A DNA stretch of 64,000 bases, taken from contig NZ_JBBIAB010000008.1 in assembly GCF_039634785.1 (NCBI RefSeq), positions 62,001 to 126,000 on the forward strand, written 5' to 3'. The translations under genes were made by a program, and so were the position numbers. This document shows positions 8,248 through 16,341 of the stretch, piece after piece. The notes under the pieces are model-generated. The model searched no databases, had not been told where the DNA came from, and worked only from the letters and a program-made list of their open reading frames with translations. Source of the DNA: Tistrella mobilis. Its GTDB lineage: Bacteria > Pseudomonadota > Alphaproteobacteria > Tistrellales > Tistrellaceae. Numbering within the stretch: the first letter of the stretch is position 1; every line of letters begins with the position of its first letter.

Positions 8248-8601
8248 CGCGGTGACGATCACCTCGACCCGGTATTCCGGCGCGGCCAGCTTCGCCTCGC
8301 CGGTGGCGCGGGCGGGGGTATGGCCGGGCACGACCCACTTGTCCCAGACCGCGTTCATCTCGGCGAAATCGGCCATGTCGGCCAGCCAGATGATCGCCTG
8401 AAGGATGCGGCTGCGGTCGCTGCCGGCCTTCTCCAGCAGGGCGTCGACCTCGGCCAGCGCGTCGGCGGTCTGCTCGGCGACGCTCTTGCCGGGCGTGCCG
8501 ACCTGGCCGGCCAGCCAGACCATGCCGTTGTAGACGACCGCGTCGCTCATCCGCGGACCGGTGTCGATGCGGCGGATATCGGGGTTGGTGGCGTCGGTCA
8601 T
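8233..8601 (-). CDS. RidA family (YjgF/UK114) protein
   Basis: A 122-residue trimeric RidA-fold protein. RidA proteins hydrolyse reactive enamine and imine intermediates made by PLP enzymes. The conserved C-terminal arginine region reads PARATGEAKLAAPEYRVEV, where the first or second Arg matches the substrate carboxylate ligand. I chose the ATG at 8601, preceded by AGGAG on the minus strand; the much longer upstream frame is a shadow of the pseudouridine synthase gene. The Nudix gene follows 24 bp downstream. Confidence 0.86.
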   Translation of the reverse strand: MTDATNPDIRRIDTGPRMSDAVVYNGMVWLAGQVGTPGKSVAEQTADALAEVDALLEKAGSDRSRILQAIIWLADMADFAEMNAVWDKWVVPGHTPARATGEAKLAAPEYRVEVIVTAAVKP

Positions 8602-8739
8602 GGGATCGGCTCCTGGAAGTCTCCCGCCTGCGGGGAGAGGCAGTGGAATGACGGGGGCCGGATGGGGGTTCCGCCCGGCCCGGGATAGGTGTACCAGTGA
8701 GGCCGTCCCGCCGCCAAGCTTCCGGAGCCCGCGCCGCCC

Positions 8740-9609
8740 ATGACCCCCACGGAAATCCGCGCCCGCGTGCTCCACCGCGATCGTCTGGTGGTGATCATCG
8801 ACAAACCCGCCGGGCTGCCGGTCCATGCCGGCCCGCGCGGCGGGCCCAATCTGGAGCTTTACCTCGACGCGCTGCGCTTCGGCTACAAGGAGCAGCCGTC
8901 GCTGGCCCACCGGCTGGATCGCGACACCAGCGGCTGTCTGGTTCTGGGGCGCAATCGCCGGGCGCTGGCCAGGCTTGGCCGGATGTTCCAGGGCGGGCGG
9001 GTCGAAAAGGTCTATTGGGCCGTAACCGACGGCGTGCCGAAGGCGCCGGAGGGGCGGGTCGATGCGCCGCTGGCCAAGCGTACCCCCGGCCGGGGATGGA
9101 AAATGGTGGTCGATCCCGCAGGGCAGGCGGCGGTGACCGACTGGCGGGTGCTGGGCCAGGCCGGCGGCCGGGCCTGGATCGAATGCCGCCCGCGCACCGG
9201 CCGCACCCACCAGATCCGCGTGCACATGGCTCATCTGGGTTGCCCGCTGGTCGGCGACCCGGTCTATGCCGAGGGCGTGGGTGACGCCTTCGCCGACGAG
9301 ATGCGCACGAAGCTGGGACCGATGCTGCTCCATGCCCGGGCGATCACCCTGCCGCTCTACCCCGATCAGCCGCCGGTCGAGGCGGTGGCGCCGGTGCCGG
9401 GCCATATGCGCCGGGCGCTGGAAGAGGTCGGCATGGACGGGGCCGCCGAGGATGCCTTCGCCCGCCGTCAGCGCGCCGAGGCACTGGCGGCTGCCGAGAC
9501 GGCGCCTGCCGATGAAGAGCCGGTGGAGAAGCTGAAGAGCCGCCGCGGTCGCGGCTTCGAGGCGCCGCGCGGCCCCGGTTCCGGCCGCGGCGGTTTCGGC
9601 GGCCGCTGA
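8740..9609 (+). CDS. RluA family pseudouridine synthase
   Basis: A 289-residue RNA pseudouridine synthase of the RluA class. The catalytic motif HRLDRDTSG is at residues 57-65, with Asp60 as nucleophile. Further family segments are IDKPAGLPVH and RTGRTHQIRVHMAHLG. The target rRNA or tRNA uridine cannot be assigned. The C terminus has a low-complexity basic tail rich in Arg and Gly (about residues 262-289), which probably aids RNA binding. No S4 domain is visible. Confidence 0.88.
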   Translation: MTPTEIRARVLHRDRLVVIIDKPAGLPVHAGPRGGPNLELYLDALRFGYKEQPSLAHRLDRDTSGCLVLGRNRRALARLGRMFQGGRVEKVYWAVTDGVPKAPEGRVDAPLAKRTPGRGWKMVVDPAGQAAVTDWRVLGQAGGRAWIECRPRTGRTHQIRVHMAHLGCPLVGDPVYAEGVGDAFADEMRTKLGPMLLHARAITLPLYPDQPPVEAVAPVPGHMRRALEEVGMDGAAEDAFARRQRAEALAAAETAPADEEPVEKLKSRRGRGFEAPRGPGSGRGGFGGR

Positions 9610-9640
9610 ACGGCCCCGTCTCGTATTCCGGCCTCGTTTT

Positions 9641-10972
9641 CTAGCCGGGCGTGTGGCAGGTCATGCCGGTGCTGCGGCCGCGCAGAGTGCACAGCCCGAG
9701 CGATCGCCACCCGGCGGGGCGGCCGGCAAGGTCGATGACGGTGTCGCTCGCCACCACCGCGAGTCCCCGTTCCTTCGCGATGCTTTCGATCCGCGCGGCG
9801 ACGTTCACAGGGTCGCCGAGCACGGTGTAGTCCAGCCGCTCGTCGTCGCCGACCGGGCCGCAATAGACCGTGCCGGCATGCACGGCGACCGCCACGGCCG
9901 GATCGGGCAGGGCGGTGCCGATCCCGTCGGCGGCCAGGGCCTCGCGCGCCCAGGCACTGACGTCTGATGCCACCTCTCCGGCGGCGGTGAGGGCTGCGGC
10001 CGCGCCGGCATCGGGGGCCTCGGGCCCGGTCGCGCCGAACAGGACCAGGATGCCGTCGCCCACGAAGCCCGCGACCAGCCCGCCATGGGCGGTGACCACG
10101 CGGCGGACCCGGGCGCGGTAGTCGCCGATCCGGCGGCCCACGGTCTGTGGATCCAGCTTTTCGGCCAGCATGGTGGAGCCGCGCAGGTCGACGAAGATCA
10201 TCGCAAGTCGGCGCCGGCCGCCAAGCCCGGTGGGATCGTCCCCGCTGCGCCCGACATCGGCGGCAATCTCGGCCGGCAGAAAGCGGCCGAGCCGGCCGGC
10301 GCGCGCCGCCTCGTCCACTGCCCGGGCGACGATCCGACGGTTGCGCCGGGCGGCGAAGGCGAGCACGCCGCCGGCCAGCGCCAGCATGACCAGCCGTGCG
10401 AGGTTTGGGGGCATGGCATGCATGCCGTTGATCTCGTCGGCGAGTGCTGCGGGATCGGGGGCGACCGTGCCGTCGGCCAGCATCGGCAGGCCCAGCGCCG
10501 CCACGGTCATGGCGGTGGCGATCAGGATCGCGCCGGCCCTGAGGCGGAGTGCCGCGATCGCCAGGATGACCGGCGCCAGCCAGACGGCGGTCAGCATCAG
10601 GGCGTAGTCGCCGGGCAGGGCGGTCAGCACCAGCCCGGCCAGGACCGAGGCGCAGAGCAGGCCGGCATCGACGGCGGGGAAGACCCAGGCCATCCAGCGC
10701 CGGTAGCGGCCCCGCCGTGCCAGCAGCACGCCGGCCCCGCCGGCCAGGCCGAAAGCGATCAGGGTTGTAAGGGCGATGACCAGCCGGGTGCTGACCGCCC
10801 CCGAAAAGATCATCGCCGGTTGCAGGATCAGCAGCGGCCCGACCAGCGAGCAGAGCAGCACGGTCGCAATGGCGATGCGCAGCCAGCCGCCCAGCCGCTC
10901 GGCTGCGCGTTCCGCGGCATCGATCCCGTCCGAGGGCGGCGGGGCCAAGGCGTCACCCCTGCCTGACGGCAT
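9641..10972 (-). CDS. Membrane-bound class III adenylate/guanylate cyclase
   Basis: A 443-residue protein with about six hydrophobic segments in the first half (roughly residues 28-215) and a C-terminal class III cyclase domain. Metal-binding aspartates are visible in FVDLRGST and in the VGDGILVLFG turn, and LDYTVLGDPVNVAARIE is a strong family signature. It should make cAMP (or cGMP) in the cytosol under control of its membrane part. The ATG at 10972 lies inside the end of the HIT gene. A TTG at 10999 would extend it by nine residues, and a TTG near 10951 has a better Shine-Dalgarno (AGGGG). Confidence 0.83.
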   Translation of the reverse strand: MPSGRGDALAPPPSDGIDAAERAAERLGGWLRIAIATVLLCSLVGPLLILQPAMIFSGAVSTRLVIALTTLIAFGLAGGAGVLLARRGRYRRWMAWVFPAVDAGLLCASVLAGLVLTALPGDYALMLTAVWLAPVILAIAALRLRAGAILIATAMTVAALGLPMLADGTVAPDPAALADEINGMHAMPPNLARLVMLALAGGVLAFAARRNRRIVARAVDEAARAGRLGRFLPAEIAADVGRSGDDPTGLGGRRRLAMIFVDLRGSTMLAEKLDPQTVGRRIGDYRARVRRVVTAHGGLVAGFVGDGILVLFGATGPEAPDAGAAAALTAAGEVASDVSAWAREALAADGIGTALPDPAVAVAVHAGTVYCGPVGDDERLDYTVLGDPVNVAARIESIAKERGLAVVASDTVIDLAGRPAGWRSLGLCTLRGRSTGMTCHTPG

Positions 10973-11399
10973 CGGCAAGGCGTGCGGCGATGCCGGCAAG
11001 CTCGGCGGGTTCCGCCCGCGGCATGGGCCGGACGGTGATGTCGGGCTCGGCGATCTGACGCTTTGAGAGCACGTCGGTCACCTCGACCATGGGGAAGACA
11101 TGGGCATGGGTGTGCGCGACATCGATGCCGGTGAAGGCGAAGGCCACCCGCGGCACCTGCCAGATCCGCTTCATTTCGCGGGCGAGACGCTGGCCGAGAT
11201 CGACGATGCGCGCCGCGGTGGCGGGTGGCAGATCCTCGAAATAGGCATGATGCGCCCGCGGGATGATCAGGGTATGGCCGGGCCGGATGGGCTGGATGTC
11301 CATGAAGGCCATGATCTCCTCGTCCTGATGGACGAGATGGGTGGGCAGGCGGCCATCGGCGATGGCGCAGAACAGGCAGGTGGTCGGGGTATCGGTCAT
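10953..11399 (-). CDS. HIT family protein
   Basis: A 148-residue histidine-triad hydrolase. The HIT signature reads HTHAHVF near residue 97, and the N terminus has CLFC followed by AFMDIQPIRPGHTLIIPRAH, as in the family. HIT proteins cleave nucleotide-phosphoramidate, diadenosine-polyphosphate or related bonds. The ATG at 11399 gives the standard length. Its 3' end overlaps the start of the cyclase gene by 20 bases, so the two are probably co-transcribed. Confidence 0.88.
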   Translation of the reverse strand: MTDTPTTCLFCAIADGRLPTHLVHQDEEIMAFMDIQPIRPGHTLIIPRAHHAYFEDLPPATAARIVDLGQRLAREMKRIWQVPRVAFAFTGIDVAHTHAHVFPMVEVTDVLSKRQIAEPDITVRPMPRAEPAELAGIAARLADAVRQG

Positions 11400-11512
11400 C
11401 GGGGCGTCCGTTCGCGGCGGAGGGGAGCGGCGCAGGGGATGCGCCGCGGCCCGCATTGATACGCGCCCGAGAGTATAGTCCGACGCGCCCGCCGGACCGA
11501 AGCCCGTGCGTG

Positions 11513-11941
11513 TCACCAGATCCGGCTGGTCACGGTCGCCTGCGCGATGAGCTGCCCGTCGGGGTCGTGGATCTCGACCGAGGTCACCGTGCCGCTGCGG
11601 CTGCGCGACAGCACCCGGGTGCTGGTTTCCAGATCGCAGCCATCGGCCGGGCGCAGATAGTTGACGACCAGGGTCTGTGTGGCACCTCCGCGGGCCGTGG
11701 TCGGGTCCACCCCTGAGAAAGAGGCGGCGGCCCCGGCGATATCGGCCAGGGTGGCGATGACCCCACCATGGACGATCCTGTCGACGGTGACGTTCTCCAT
11801 GGCGAAGGCCAGGCGCAACCGCACGTCGCCGGGTGCCAGACGGGTGACCGTAATCCCCAGATGGCGGGCGATGGGCGAGGCGATCAGCAGTTTGCGGACC
11901 AGGGTTTCGATATGCGGGTCGATCGCGGCGGTCGGGGTCAT
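11513..11941 (-). CDS. PaaI family hot-dog thioesterase
   Basis: A 142-residue hot-dog-fold protein. The HGGVIATLADIAGAAA segment near residues 58-73 is the central helix signature of PaaI/YbaW-like acyl-CoA thioesterases, where HGG positions the thioester. The acyl-CoA substrate is unknown. The ATG at 11941 is preceded by GAAAGG on the minus strand. A longer frame up to 12052 exists but lacks family similarity in its extra residues. It is divergent from the methyltransferase-like gene at 12119. Confidence 0.83.
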   Translation of the reverse strand: MTPTAAIDPHIETLVRKLLIASPIARHLGITVTRLAPGDVRLRLAFAMENVTVDRIVHGGVIATLADIAGAAASFSGVDPTTARGGATQTLVVNYLRPADGCDLETSTRVLSRSRSGTVTSVEIHDPDGQLIAQATVTSRIW

Positions 11942-12118
11942 GGCGCGGCCTTTCGGATGGGGTGTGGTCTTCCATCTCGCCACCCCTGCCATGCCGGACT
12001 CCATGACCCCGCAGGTAATGCGGCGCGATTCGCCTGCTGGGAAATAGATCACAGGTTGTTTTTAAAAGGGGTGGTGTCTACTCTCGGGATCGGGATCACT
12101 TGCCGCGACGGGGGACGG

Positions 12119-12985
12119 ATGACGGCGATCGAGATGACGGCCGCAGCAGGGACGGCTGCGCCCACACGGCCGATGAGCGGTGCGGCCGCCGGACTGGATG
12201 CGGCACTGGGCTGGGCCGCGACCCGTGCCCTGGCCGAAGCGATCCGGGGCGGGACGTTCGAGCGGCTGGCCGCCGGTCGGGCGGATCCGACCGAACTGGC
12301 CGCCGCGGTCGGGTTGCCGGTCGATCGCCTGCTGGCCCAGCTTGCGGCGCTTGGCGCCCAGGGCCTGGTGCAGCTTGAAGAGGATGGCCGCGTTCAACTG
12401 GCGGACCATGCCGGCGAGGTGGCCCGGGCGGCTGCCGTGGTGCTGGGCGGCGGTGTGCCCGCAGCGCCGCCGCGGCTCGACTGGCCGATCCTGGATCCGG
12501 CCCTCGGCGCCTGGGCGGCCGCGGCCCTGGCCCCGGCGGGGCGCTGGCTGGTGCTGGGCGGCGATGCCGGCTTCGTCCGAAGCTTCGGCGAGGGGCTCGA
12601 TCTCAGCCATCTGGCCGAAGGCGCGCCGGAGTTCGGTGCCGCCCTGGCCGGCGAGGACTGGCCGGTGGGGCTCGACGGGGTGCTGATCCTGCGCGGCCTG
12701 GGCCGCAGCGCCAAGACGGCGATTTCGGCGGTCATCGAGGCGGCCGAAGAGGCGCTGCATCCCGGCGGCTGTTTCGCCTGCCTCGATCTGGTGCTCGACG
12801 ACGATTACGCCGGCCCCCGCCATGCCGGGCTCTGGGCTTTTGCCCAGGCCGATCTGGGCGGAGAGGCGCCGCCGCTGACCCTGAACTTCCTGGGCTTGCG
12901 GCTGGCCGAGCTGTGCTTCACCCCGCCGGTCGCGGCCGAGGCACCGGATGGCGTCCATCGTCTGATCTGGAGCCGGCGCGACTGA
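12119..12985 (+). CDS. O-methyltransferase-like protein, SAM motif degenerate
   Basis: A 288-residue protein. Residues 35-90 look like the winged-helix dimerisation domain of plant-type O-methyltransferases (ELAAAVGLPVDRLLAQLAALGAQGLV). The C-terminal half keeps the shape of a Rossmann methyltransferase (AEEALHPGGCFACLDLVLDD and LTLNFLGLRLAELCF). The usual SAM-binding DxGxGxG is replaced by VLGGDAGFV, so catalysis by the standard mechanism is doubtful. It lies 58 bp upstream of the cytochrome c gene and may share its operon. The function may be binding or regulatory. Confidence 0.6.
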   Translation: MTAIEMTAAAGTAAPTRPMSGAAAGLDAALGWAATRALAEAIRGGTFERLAAGRADPTELAAAVGLPVDRLLAQLAALGAQGLVQLEEDGRVQLADHAGEVARAAAVVLGGGVPAAPPRLDWPILDPALGAWAAAALAPAGRWLVLGGDAGFVRSFGEGLDLSHLAEGAPEFGAALAGEDWPVGLDGVLILRGLGRSAKTAISAVIEAAEEALHPGGCFACLDLVLDDDYAGPRHAGLWAFAQADLGGEAPPLTLNFLGLRLAELCFTPPVAAEAPDGVHRLIWSRRD

Positions 12986-13043
12986 TCGACGCCCCGTCTG
13001 CGGTGGCCTTGCCGTCGACGCGCGGGTCGGCGATGCTGCAGGC

Positions 13044-13688
13044 ATGGCCCGTCACGAGCACAGATCCGCGCCGCCCGTTCCCACCCGCCCCGGCCTTCAT
13101 GCGCGGCGGCGGCGGGCGCTTGCCCTGGGCCTGGCCCTGGCGGCAGGGCTGGGTGCCGCGGCTGTTGTGGCGCTGGAAGTCGATGGGCCGCTGCGCCAGC
13201 TGCTCGGTCTTGACTATCGCGCCGCCGGCCACGTGGTCCGTCGCTTCCCCGATGCCTCAGGCTCCGATGCGGAGGCACGGGCGGCGCTTTATGCGGCCCT
13301 TGCCGAAATGCCGTCCGAGCTCGATCCCGACGACCCCCGCAAGGTGCGCGAGGGGGCGGCGATCTATGCCGATGCCTGTGCCGCCTGCCATGGCGCGGAC
13401 CTCTCGGGGGCAGAGGACTGGCGAACCCGCCTGCCCTCGGGGCGCCTGCCCGCCCCGCCGCACGACGCCACAGGCCATAGCTGGCATCATCCGGACCAGC
13501 ACCTCTTTGCCCTGACGGCGCTCGGCCCCGGGCCGTTTGCACCGCCGGGCTATGAAAGCGACATGCCGGCCTTCCGCGACCGGTTGAGCGACGACCAGAT
13601 CTGGGCCGTGCTCTCTTTCATCAAGAGCCGCTGGCCGGCCGATATTCGTGCCGCCCATGACCGCATTTCGGCAGGCATGGCCCGATGA
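13044..13688 (+). CDS. Membrane-anchored c-type cytochrome
   Basis: A 214-residue monohaem cytochrome c. An Arg-rich N terminus (residues 16-24) precedes a single hydrophobic anchor (about 25-45), which places the haem domain in the periplasm. The haem site is CAACH (Cys112, Cys115, His116). The likely axial Met lies in ESDMPAFRDRLSDDQIWAVLSFIKS, a class I cytochrome C-terminal helix. It carries electrons one at a time. Its stop overlaps the next gene's start (ATGA at 13685), which links it to the PhyH dioxygenase. Confidence 0.85.
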   Translation: MARHEHRSAPPVPTRPGLHARRRRALALGLALAAGLGAAAVVALEVDGPLRQLLGLDYRAAGHVVRRFPDASGSDAEARAALYAALAEMPSELDPDDPRKVREGAAIYADACAACHGADLSGAEDWRTRLPSGRLPAPPHDATGHSWHHPDQHLFALTALGPGPFAPPGYESDMPAFRDRLSDDQIWAVLSFIKSRWPADIRAAHDRISAGMAR

Positions 13689-14581
13689 CCGCGCCCCGCA
13701 TGACGTCACCGTCCTTTGCCGACCCCCGCCTGACCGATCCGGCGGGCTGGCGGCGGCTGGTGCCCTGGCTCGATATCGGGGGGCAGGCTGCTGTCTCTCC
13801 CGCGCGGCTCGGCGAGGAAGATCTGGCCCGGGCCGCCGACGGGCTGCACGACCATGGTTGGTTTGCGCTGCCGCCGGTGCTGCCGGCCGGGCTTATCGAC
13901 GATCTGCGCCGTGGCCTGCTGCGGCTGAAGACGGCCGGATGGCCGCCGGTCTTCATTCATGTGTTCGATCAGGCCTGGGCCCTGCAGGCCGCCCTGGCGC
14001 CGCTTGGCGCCCATCTGCTGGGGGAGCGGTTCGCGGTGCTGCCGCATCTCTGGGCCTGGGTCGTGCCGCCGGTCGATGGGGCCCGCGGCTGGCCGGGGCA
14101 TCGGGATCTGATCGGACGAAGCGTGTTTCCGGGCGGCATCCACATGACCCTGAGCTTCTGGGTACCGCTGGCCGATGCCGGGCTCGACAATGGCTGCATG
14201 CGGGTGGTGCCGCGCGAGGTGGAGCGCAGCCTGCCGGCGCCGCTCGAGACCCTGATCGCCGAGGGGCGGCTGCCGCAGGAGCCCGAAGAGATCGGCCTGG
14301 CACTGCCCGCCGCTGCCGGATCGGTCCTGGGCTGGCGGCAGGACCTCTATCACTGGTCGGGACGCGCCCGGGCGGACGCTGCCGGACCGCGGATCAGCAT
14401 TGCGATCGAGATGCAGAACACGGCCTTCGACCCGGTGGCTGAACCGCTGATCCGGCCGGACACGCCGCCGGACATGCAGACGCGTGTGGATCTGATCCTC
14501 CGCGCACTCGGAACCTATGCACGCATGGAGCGCATCCCCGATCGTCTGCCGATTGAAACTCTCGCGCAAGAATTTCAATAA
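13685..14581 (+). CDS. Phytanoyl-CoA dioxygenase (PhyH) family protein
   Basis: A 298-residue Fe(II)/2-oxoglutarate-dependent oxygenase. The metal ligands appear as GHRD (His139, Asp141) and LYHWSG (His223), followed by RISIAIEMQ, where the Arg binds 2-oxoglutarate. Family members hydroxylate varied small substrates in the cytosol. It overlaps the cytochrome c gene by four bases. A cytosolic oxygenase coupled to a periplasmic cytochrome is unusual, so the two may serve different steps of one pathway. Substrate unknown. Confidence 0.8.
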   Translation: MTAPRMTSPSFADPRLTDPAGWRRLVPWLDIGGQAAVSPARLGEEDLARAADGLHDHGWFALPPVLPAGLIDDLRRGLLRLKTAGWPPVFIHVFDQAWALQAALAPLGAHLLGERFAVLPHLWAWVVPPVDGARGWPGHRDLIGRSVFPGGIHMTLSFWVPLADAGLDNGCMRVVPREVERSLPAPLETLIAEGRLPQEPEEIGLALPAAAGSVLGWRQDLYHWSGRARADAAGPRISIAIEMQNTAFDPVAEPLIRPDTPPDMQTRVDLILRALGTYARMERIPDRLPIETLAQEFQ

Positions 14582-14606
14582 AAAATCGCCCGAGGCATGT
14601 GTGGCG

Positions 14607-14653
14607 AATTAAACGCGAGAGTTAATTTGAACGCGGATTGATTGCGTTCAAAT
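14607..14653. promoter_or_regulatory. Paired inverted repeats upstream of gltA
   Basis: A perfect 10-bp inverted repeat, ATTTGAACGC (14625-14634) and GCGTTCAAAT (14644-14653), has a 9-bp spacer. It is preceded by AATTAA...TTAATT (about 14607-14627). The stretch is far more AT-rich than its surroundings. No T-tract follows, so an operator is more likely than a terminator. It lies about 60-80 bp upstream of the candidate gltA promoter. Confidence 0.5.
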
Positions 14654-14709
14654 CGTGTGAACAAATCTATGAAATTCCGCGCAACCCCGTTGCGCCGGCA
14701 CCCTTGCCA

Positions 14710-14737
14710 TTGTGCTTTTGGTGCCGAGGGCTATATT
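14710..14737 (+). promoter_or_regulatory. Putative gltA promoter
   Basis: TTGTGC (14710-14715) and TATATT (14732-14737) are 16 bp apart. A second possible -10, TTATAC (14748-14753), lies just downstream. The gltA start codon is about 70 bp further on. Identified by eye. Confidence 0.4.
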
Positions 14738-14807
14738 CAGGCCGACATTATACCCAGTCGACGCCTCCGCGCGGTGTCGCGCGGAGCGGCTCAAGGAGTC
14801 TTACCGC

Positions 14808-16121
14808 ATGACCGAGAACACCGCCGTCCGTGCTGGTACCGTCACCATCACCGACGATATCAGCGGACAGAGCCACGAGCTGCCGATCTTCGGCGGCACC
14901 GCGGGCAACAAGGTGATCGATATCCGCACCCTCGGCGGCAAGACCGGCTATTTCACCTTCGACCCCGGCTTCATGGCCACGGCGTCCTGCGAGAGCAAGA
15001 TCACCTTCATCGACGGCGACAAGGGCGAGCTGCTCCATCGGGGCTATCCGATCGACCAGCTCGCCACCCAGAGCAACTTTCTGGAAGTCGCCTATCTGCT
15101 GCTGAACGGTGATCTGCCGAACAAGGACGAATACGCGACCTTCGAGCGCAACATCACCCGCCACACCATGCTGCACGAGCAGCTGACGAAGTTCTTCACG
15201 GGCTTCCGTCGCGACGCGCATCCGATGGCGGTGATGGTGGGCGTGGTCGGCGCGATGTCGGCCTTCTATCACGACAGCACCGACATCAACGATCCGGCGC
15301 ATCGTATGATCGCGTCGCATCGTCTGATCGCCAAGGTCCCGACCATCGCGGCGATGGCCTACAAGTATTCGATCGGCCAGCCCTTCGTGTATCCGCGCAA
15401 CGACCTGGGCTATGCCGAGAACTTCCTGCACATGATGTTCTCGGTGCCGTGCGAGACTTATGAGGTGAACCCGGTTCTGGCCAAGGCCATGGATCGCATC
15501 CTGATCCTGCACGCCGATCACGAGCAGAACGCCTCGACCTCGACCGTGCGTCTCGCCGGCTCGTCGGGTGCCAATCCCTTCGCCTGCATCGCGGCCGGCA
15601 TCGCCTGCCTCTGGGGCCCCGCTCATGGCGGCGCCAACGAGGCGGTGATCAAGATGCTGGAAGAGATCGGCTCGGCCGACCGGATCGGCGAGTTCGTGAA
15701 GCGCGCCAAGGACAAGGACGATCCGTTCCGCCTGATGGGCTTCGGTCACCGCGTCTACAAGAACTTCGATCCGCGTGCGACCATCATGCGCCAGACCTGC
15801 CACGAGGTTCTGGGCGAGCTGGGCATCAAGGACGAGCCGCTGCTCGACATCGCCATGAAGCTCGAGAAGATCGCGCTGGAGGACGAGTACTTCGTGGAGC
15901 GCAAGCTCTACCCGAACGTCGACTTCTATTCGGGCATCATCCTGCGTGCCATGGGCATCCCGACCAGCCTGTTCACCGTGCTGTTCGCGGTGGCCCGCAC
16001 CGTCGGCTGGGTCGCCCAGTGGAAGGAGATGATCGAGGATCCCACCCAGAAGATCGGTCGTCCCCGTCAGCTCTATACCGGCGCTGCCGCCCGCGACTAT
16101 GTGGCGATGAACGCGCGCTGA
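14808..16121 (+). CDS. gltA: Citrate synthase
   Basis: A 437-residue type II (hexameric, proteobacterial) citrate synthase that condenses acetyl-CoA and oxaloacetate, the entry step of the TCA cycle. Active-site segments include the [12 protein letters not shown] region and [14 protein letters not shown], with [10 protein letters not shown] near the C terminus. AAGGAG at 14793-14798 precedes the ATG at 14808. It stands alone with its own regulatory region and terminator. The other TCA genes here start 21 kb downstream. Confidence 0.97.
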   Translation: MTENTAVRAGTVTITDDISGQSHELPIFGGTAGNKVIDIRTLGGKTGYFTFDPGFMATASCESKITFIDGDKGELLHRGYPIDQLATQSNFLEVAYLLLNGDLPNKDEYATFERNITRHTMLHEQLTKFFTGFRRDAHPMAVMVGVVGAMSAFYHDSTDINDPAHRMIASHRLIAKVPTIAAMAYKYSIGQPFVYPRNDLGYAENFLHMMFSVPCETYEVNPVLAKAMDRILILHADHEQNASTSTVRLAGSSGANPFACIAAGIACLWGPAHGGANEAVIKMLEEIGSADRIGEFVKRAKDKDDPFRLMGFGHRVYKNFDPRATIMRQTCHEVLGELGIKDEPLLDIAMKLEKIALEDEYFVERKLYPNVDFYSGIILRAMGIPTSLFTVLFAVARTVGWVAQWKEMIEDPTQKIGRPRQLYTGAAARDYVAMNAR

Positions 16122-16146
16122 TCCGGCCCGCCCCATCCCACGCCTG

Positions 16147-16179
16147 CACCACCCCCGGAGCAATGCTCCGGGGGTGGTG
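16147..16179 (+). terminator. Hairpin terminator after gltA
   Basis: A perfect 15-bp stem CACCACCCCCGGAGC / GCTCCGGGGGTGGTG encloses a 3-nt loop (AAT), 25 bp past the gltA stop. Only a short TCGTTT follows, so termination may be partly Rho-assisted. It probably insulates gltA from the PAS sensor gene. Confidence 0.75.
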
Positions 16180-16341
16180 TCGTTTCGGGGGTGATTCTGC
16201 ATCCTGCAGTTATGCGAATCGCGCGCTGCGCGTGTGTGATGGCAGTGAATGCGACCGTCGCGCGCCGGCGCCTGCGATGCTAATCTGTGATCGGGGAGGG
16301 CCGTTCAAGGCGCCTCCACGAGGCAGGAGGTCGTCCGGCGG

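Noticed and set aside
14748-16202. 484-codon antisense frame opposite gltA
   Set aside because: Antisense shadow of a strongly conserved gene.
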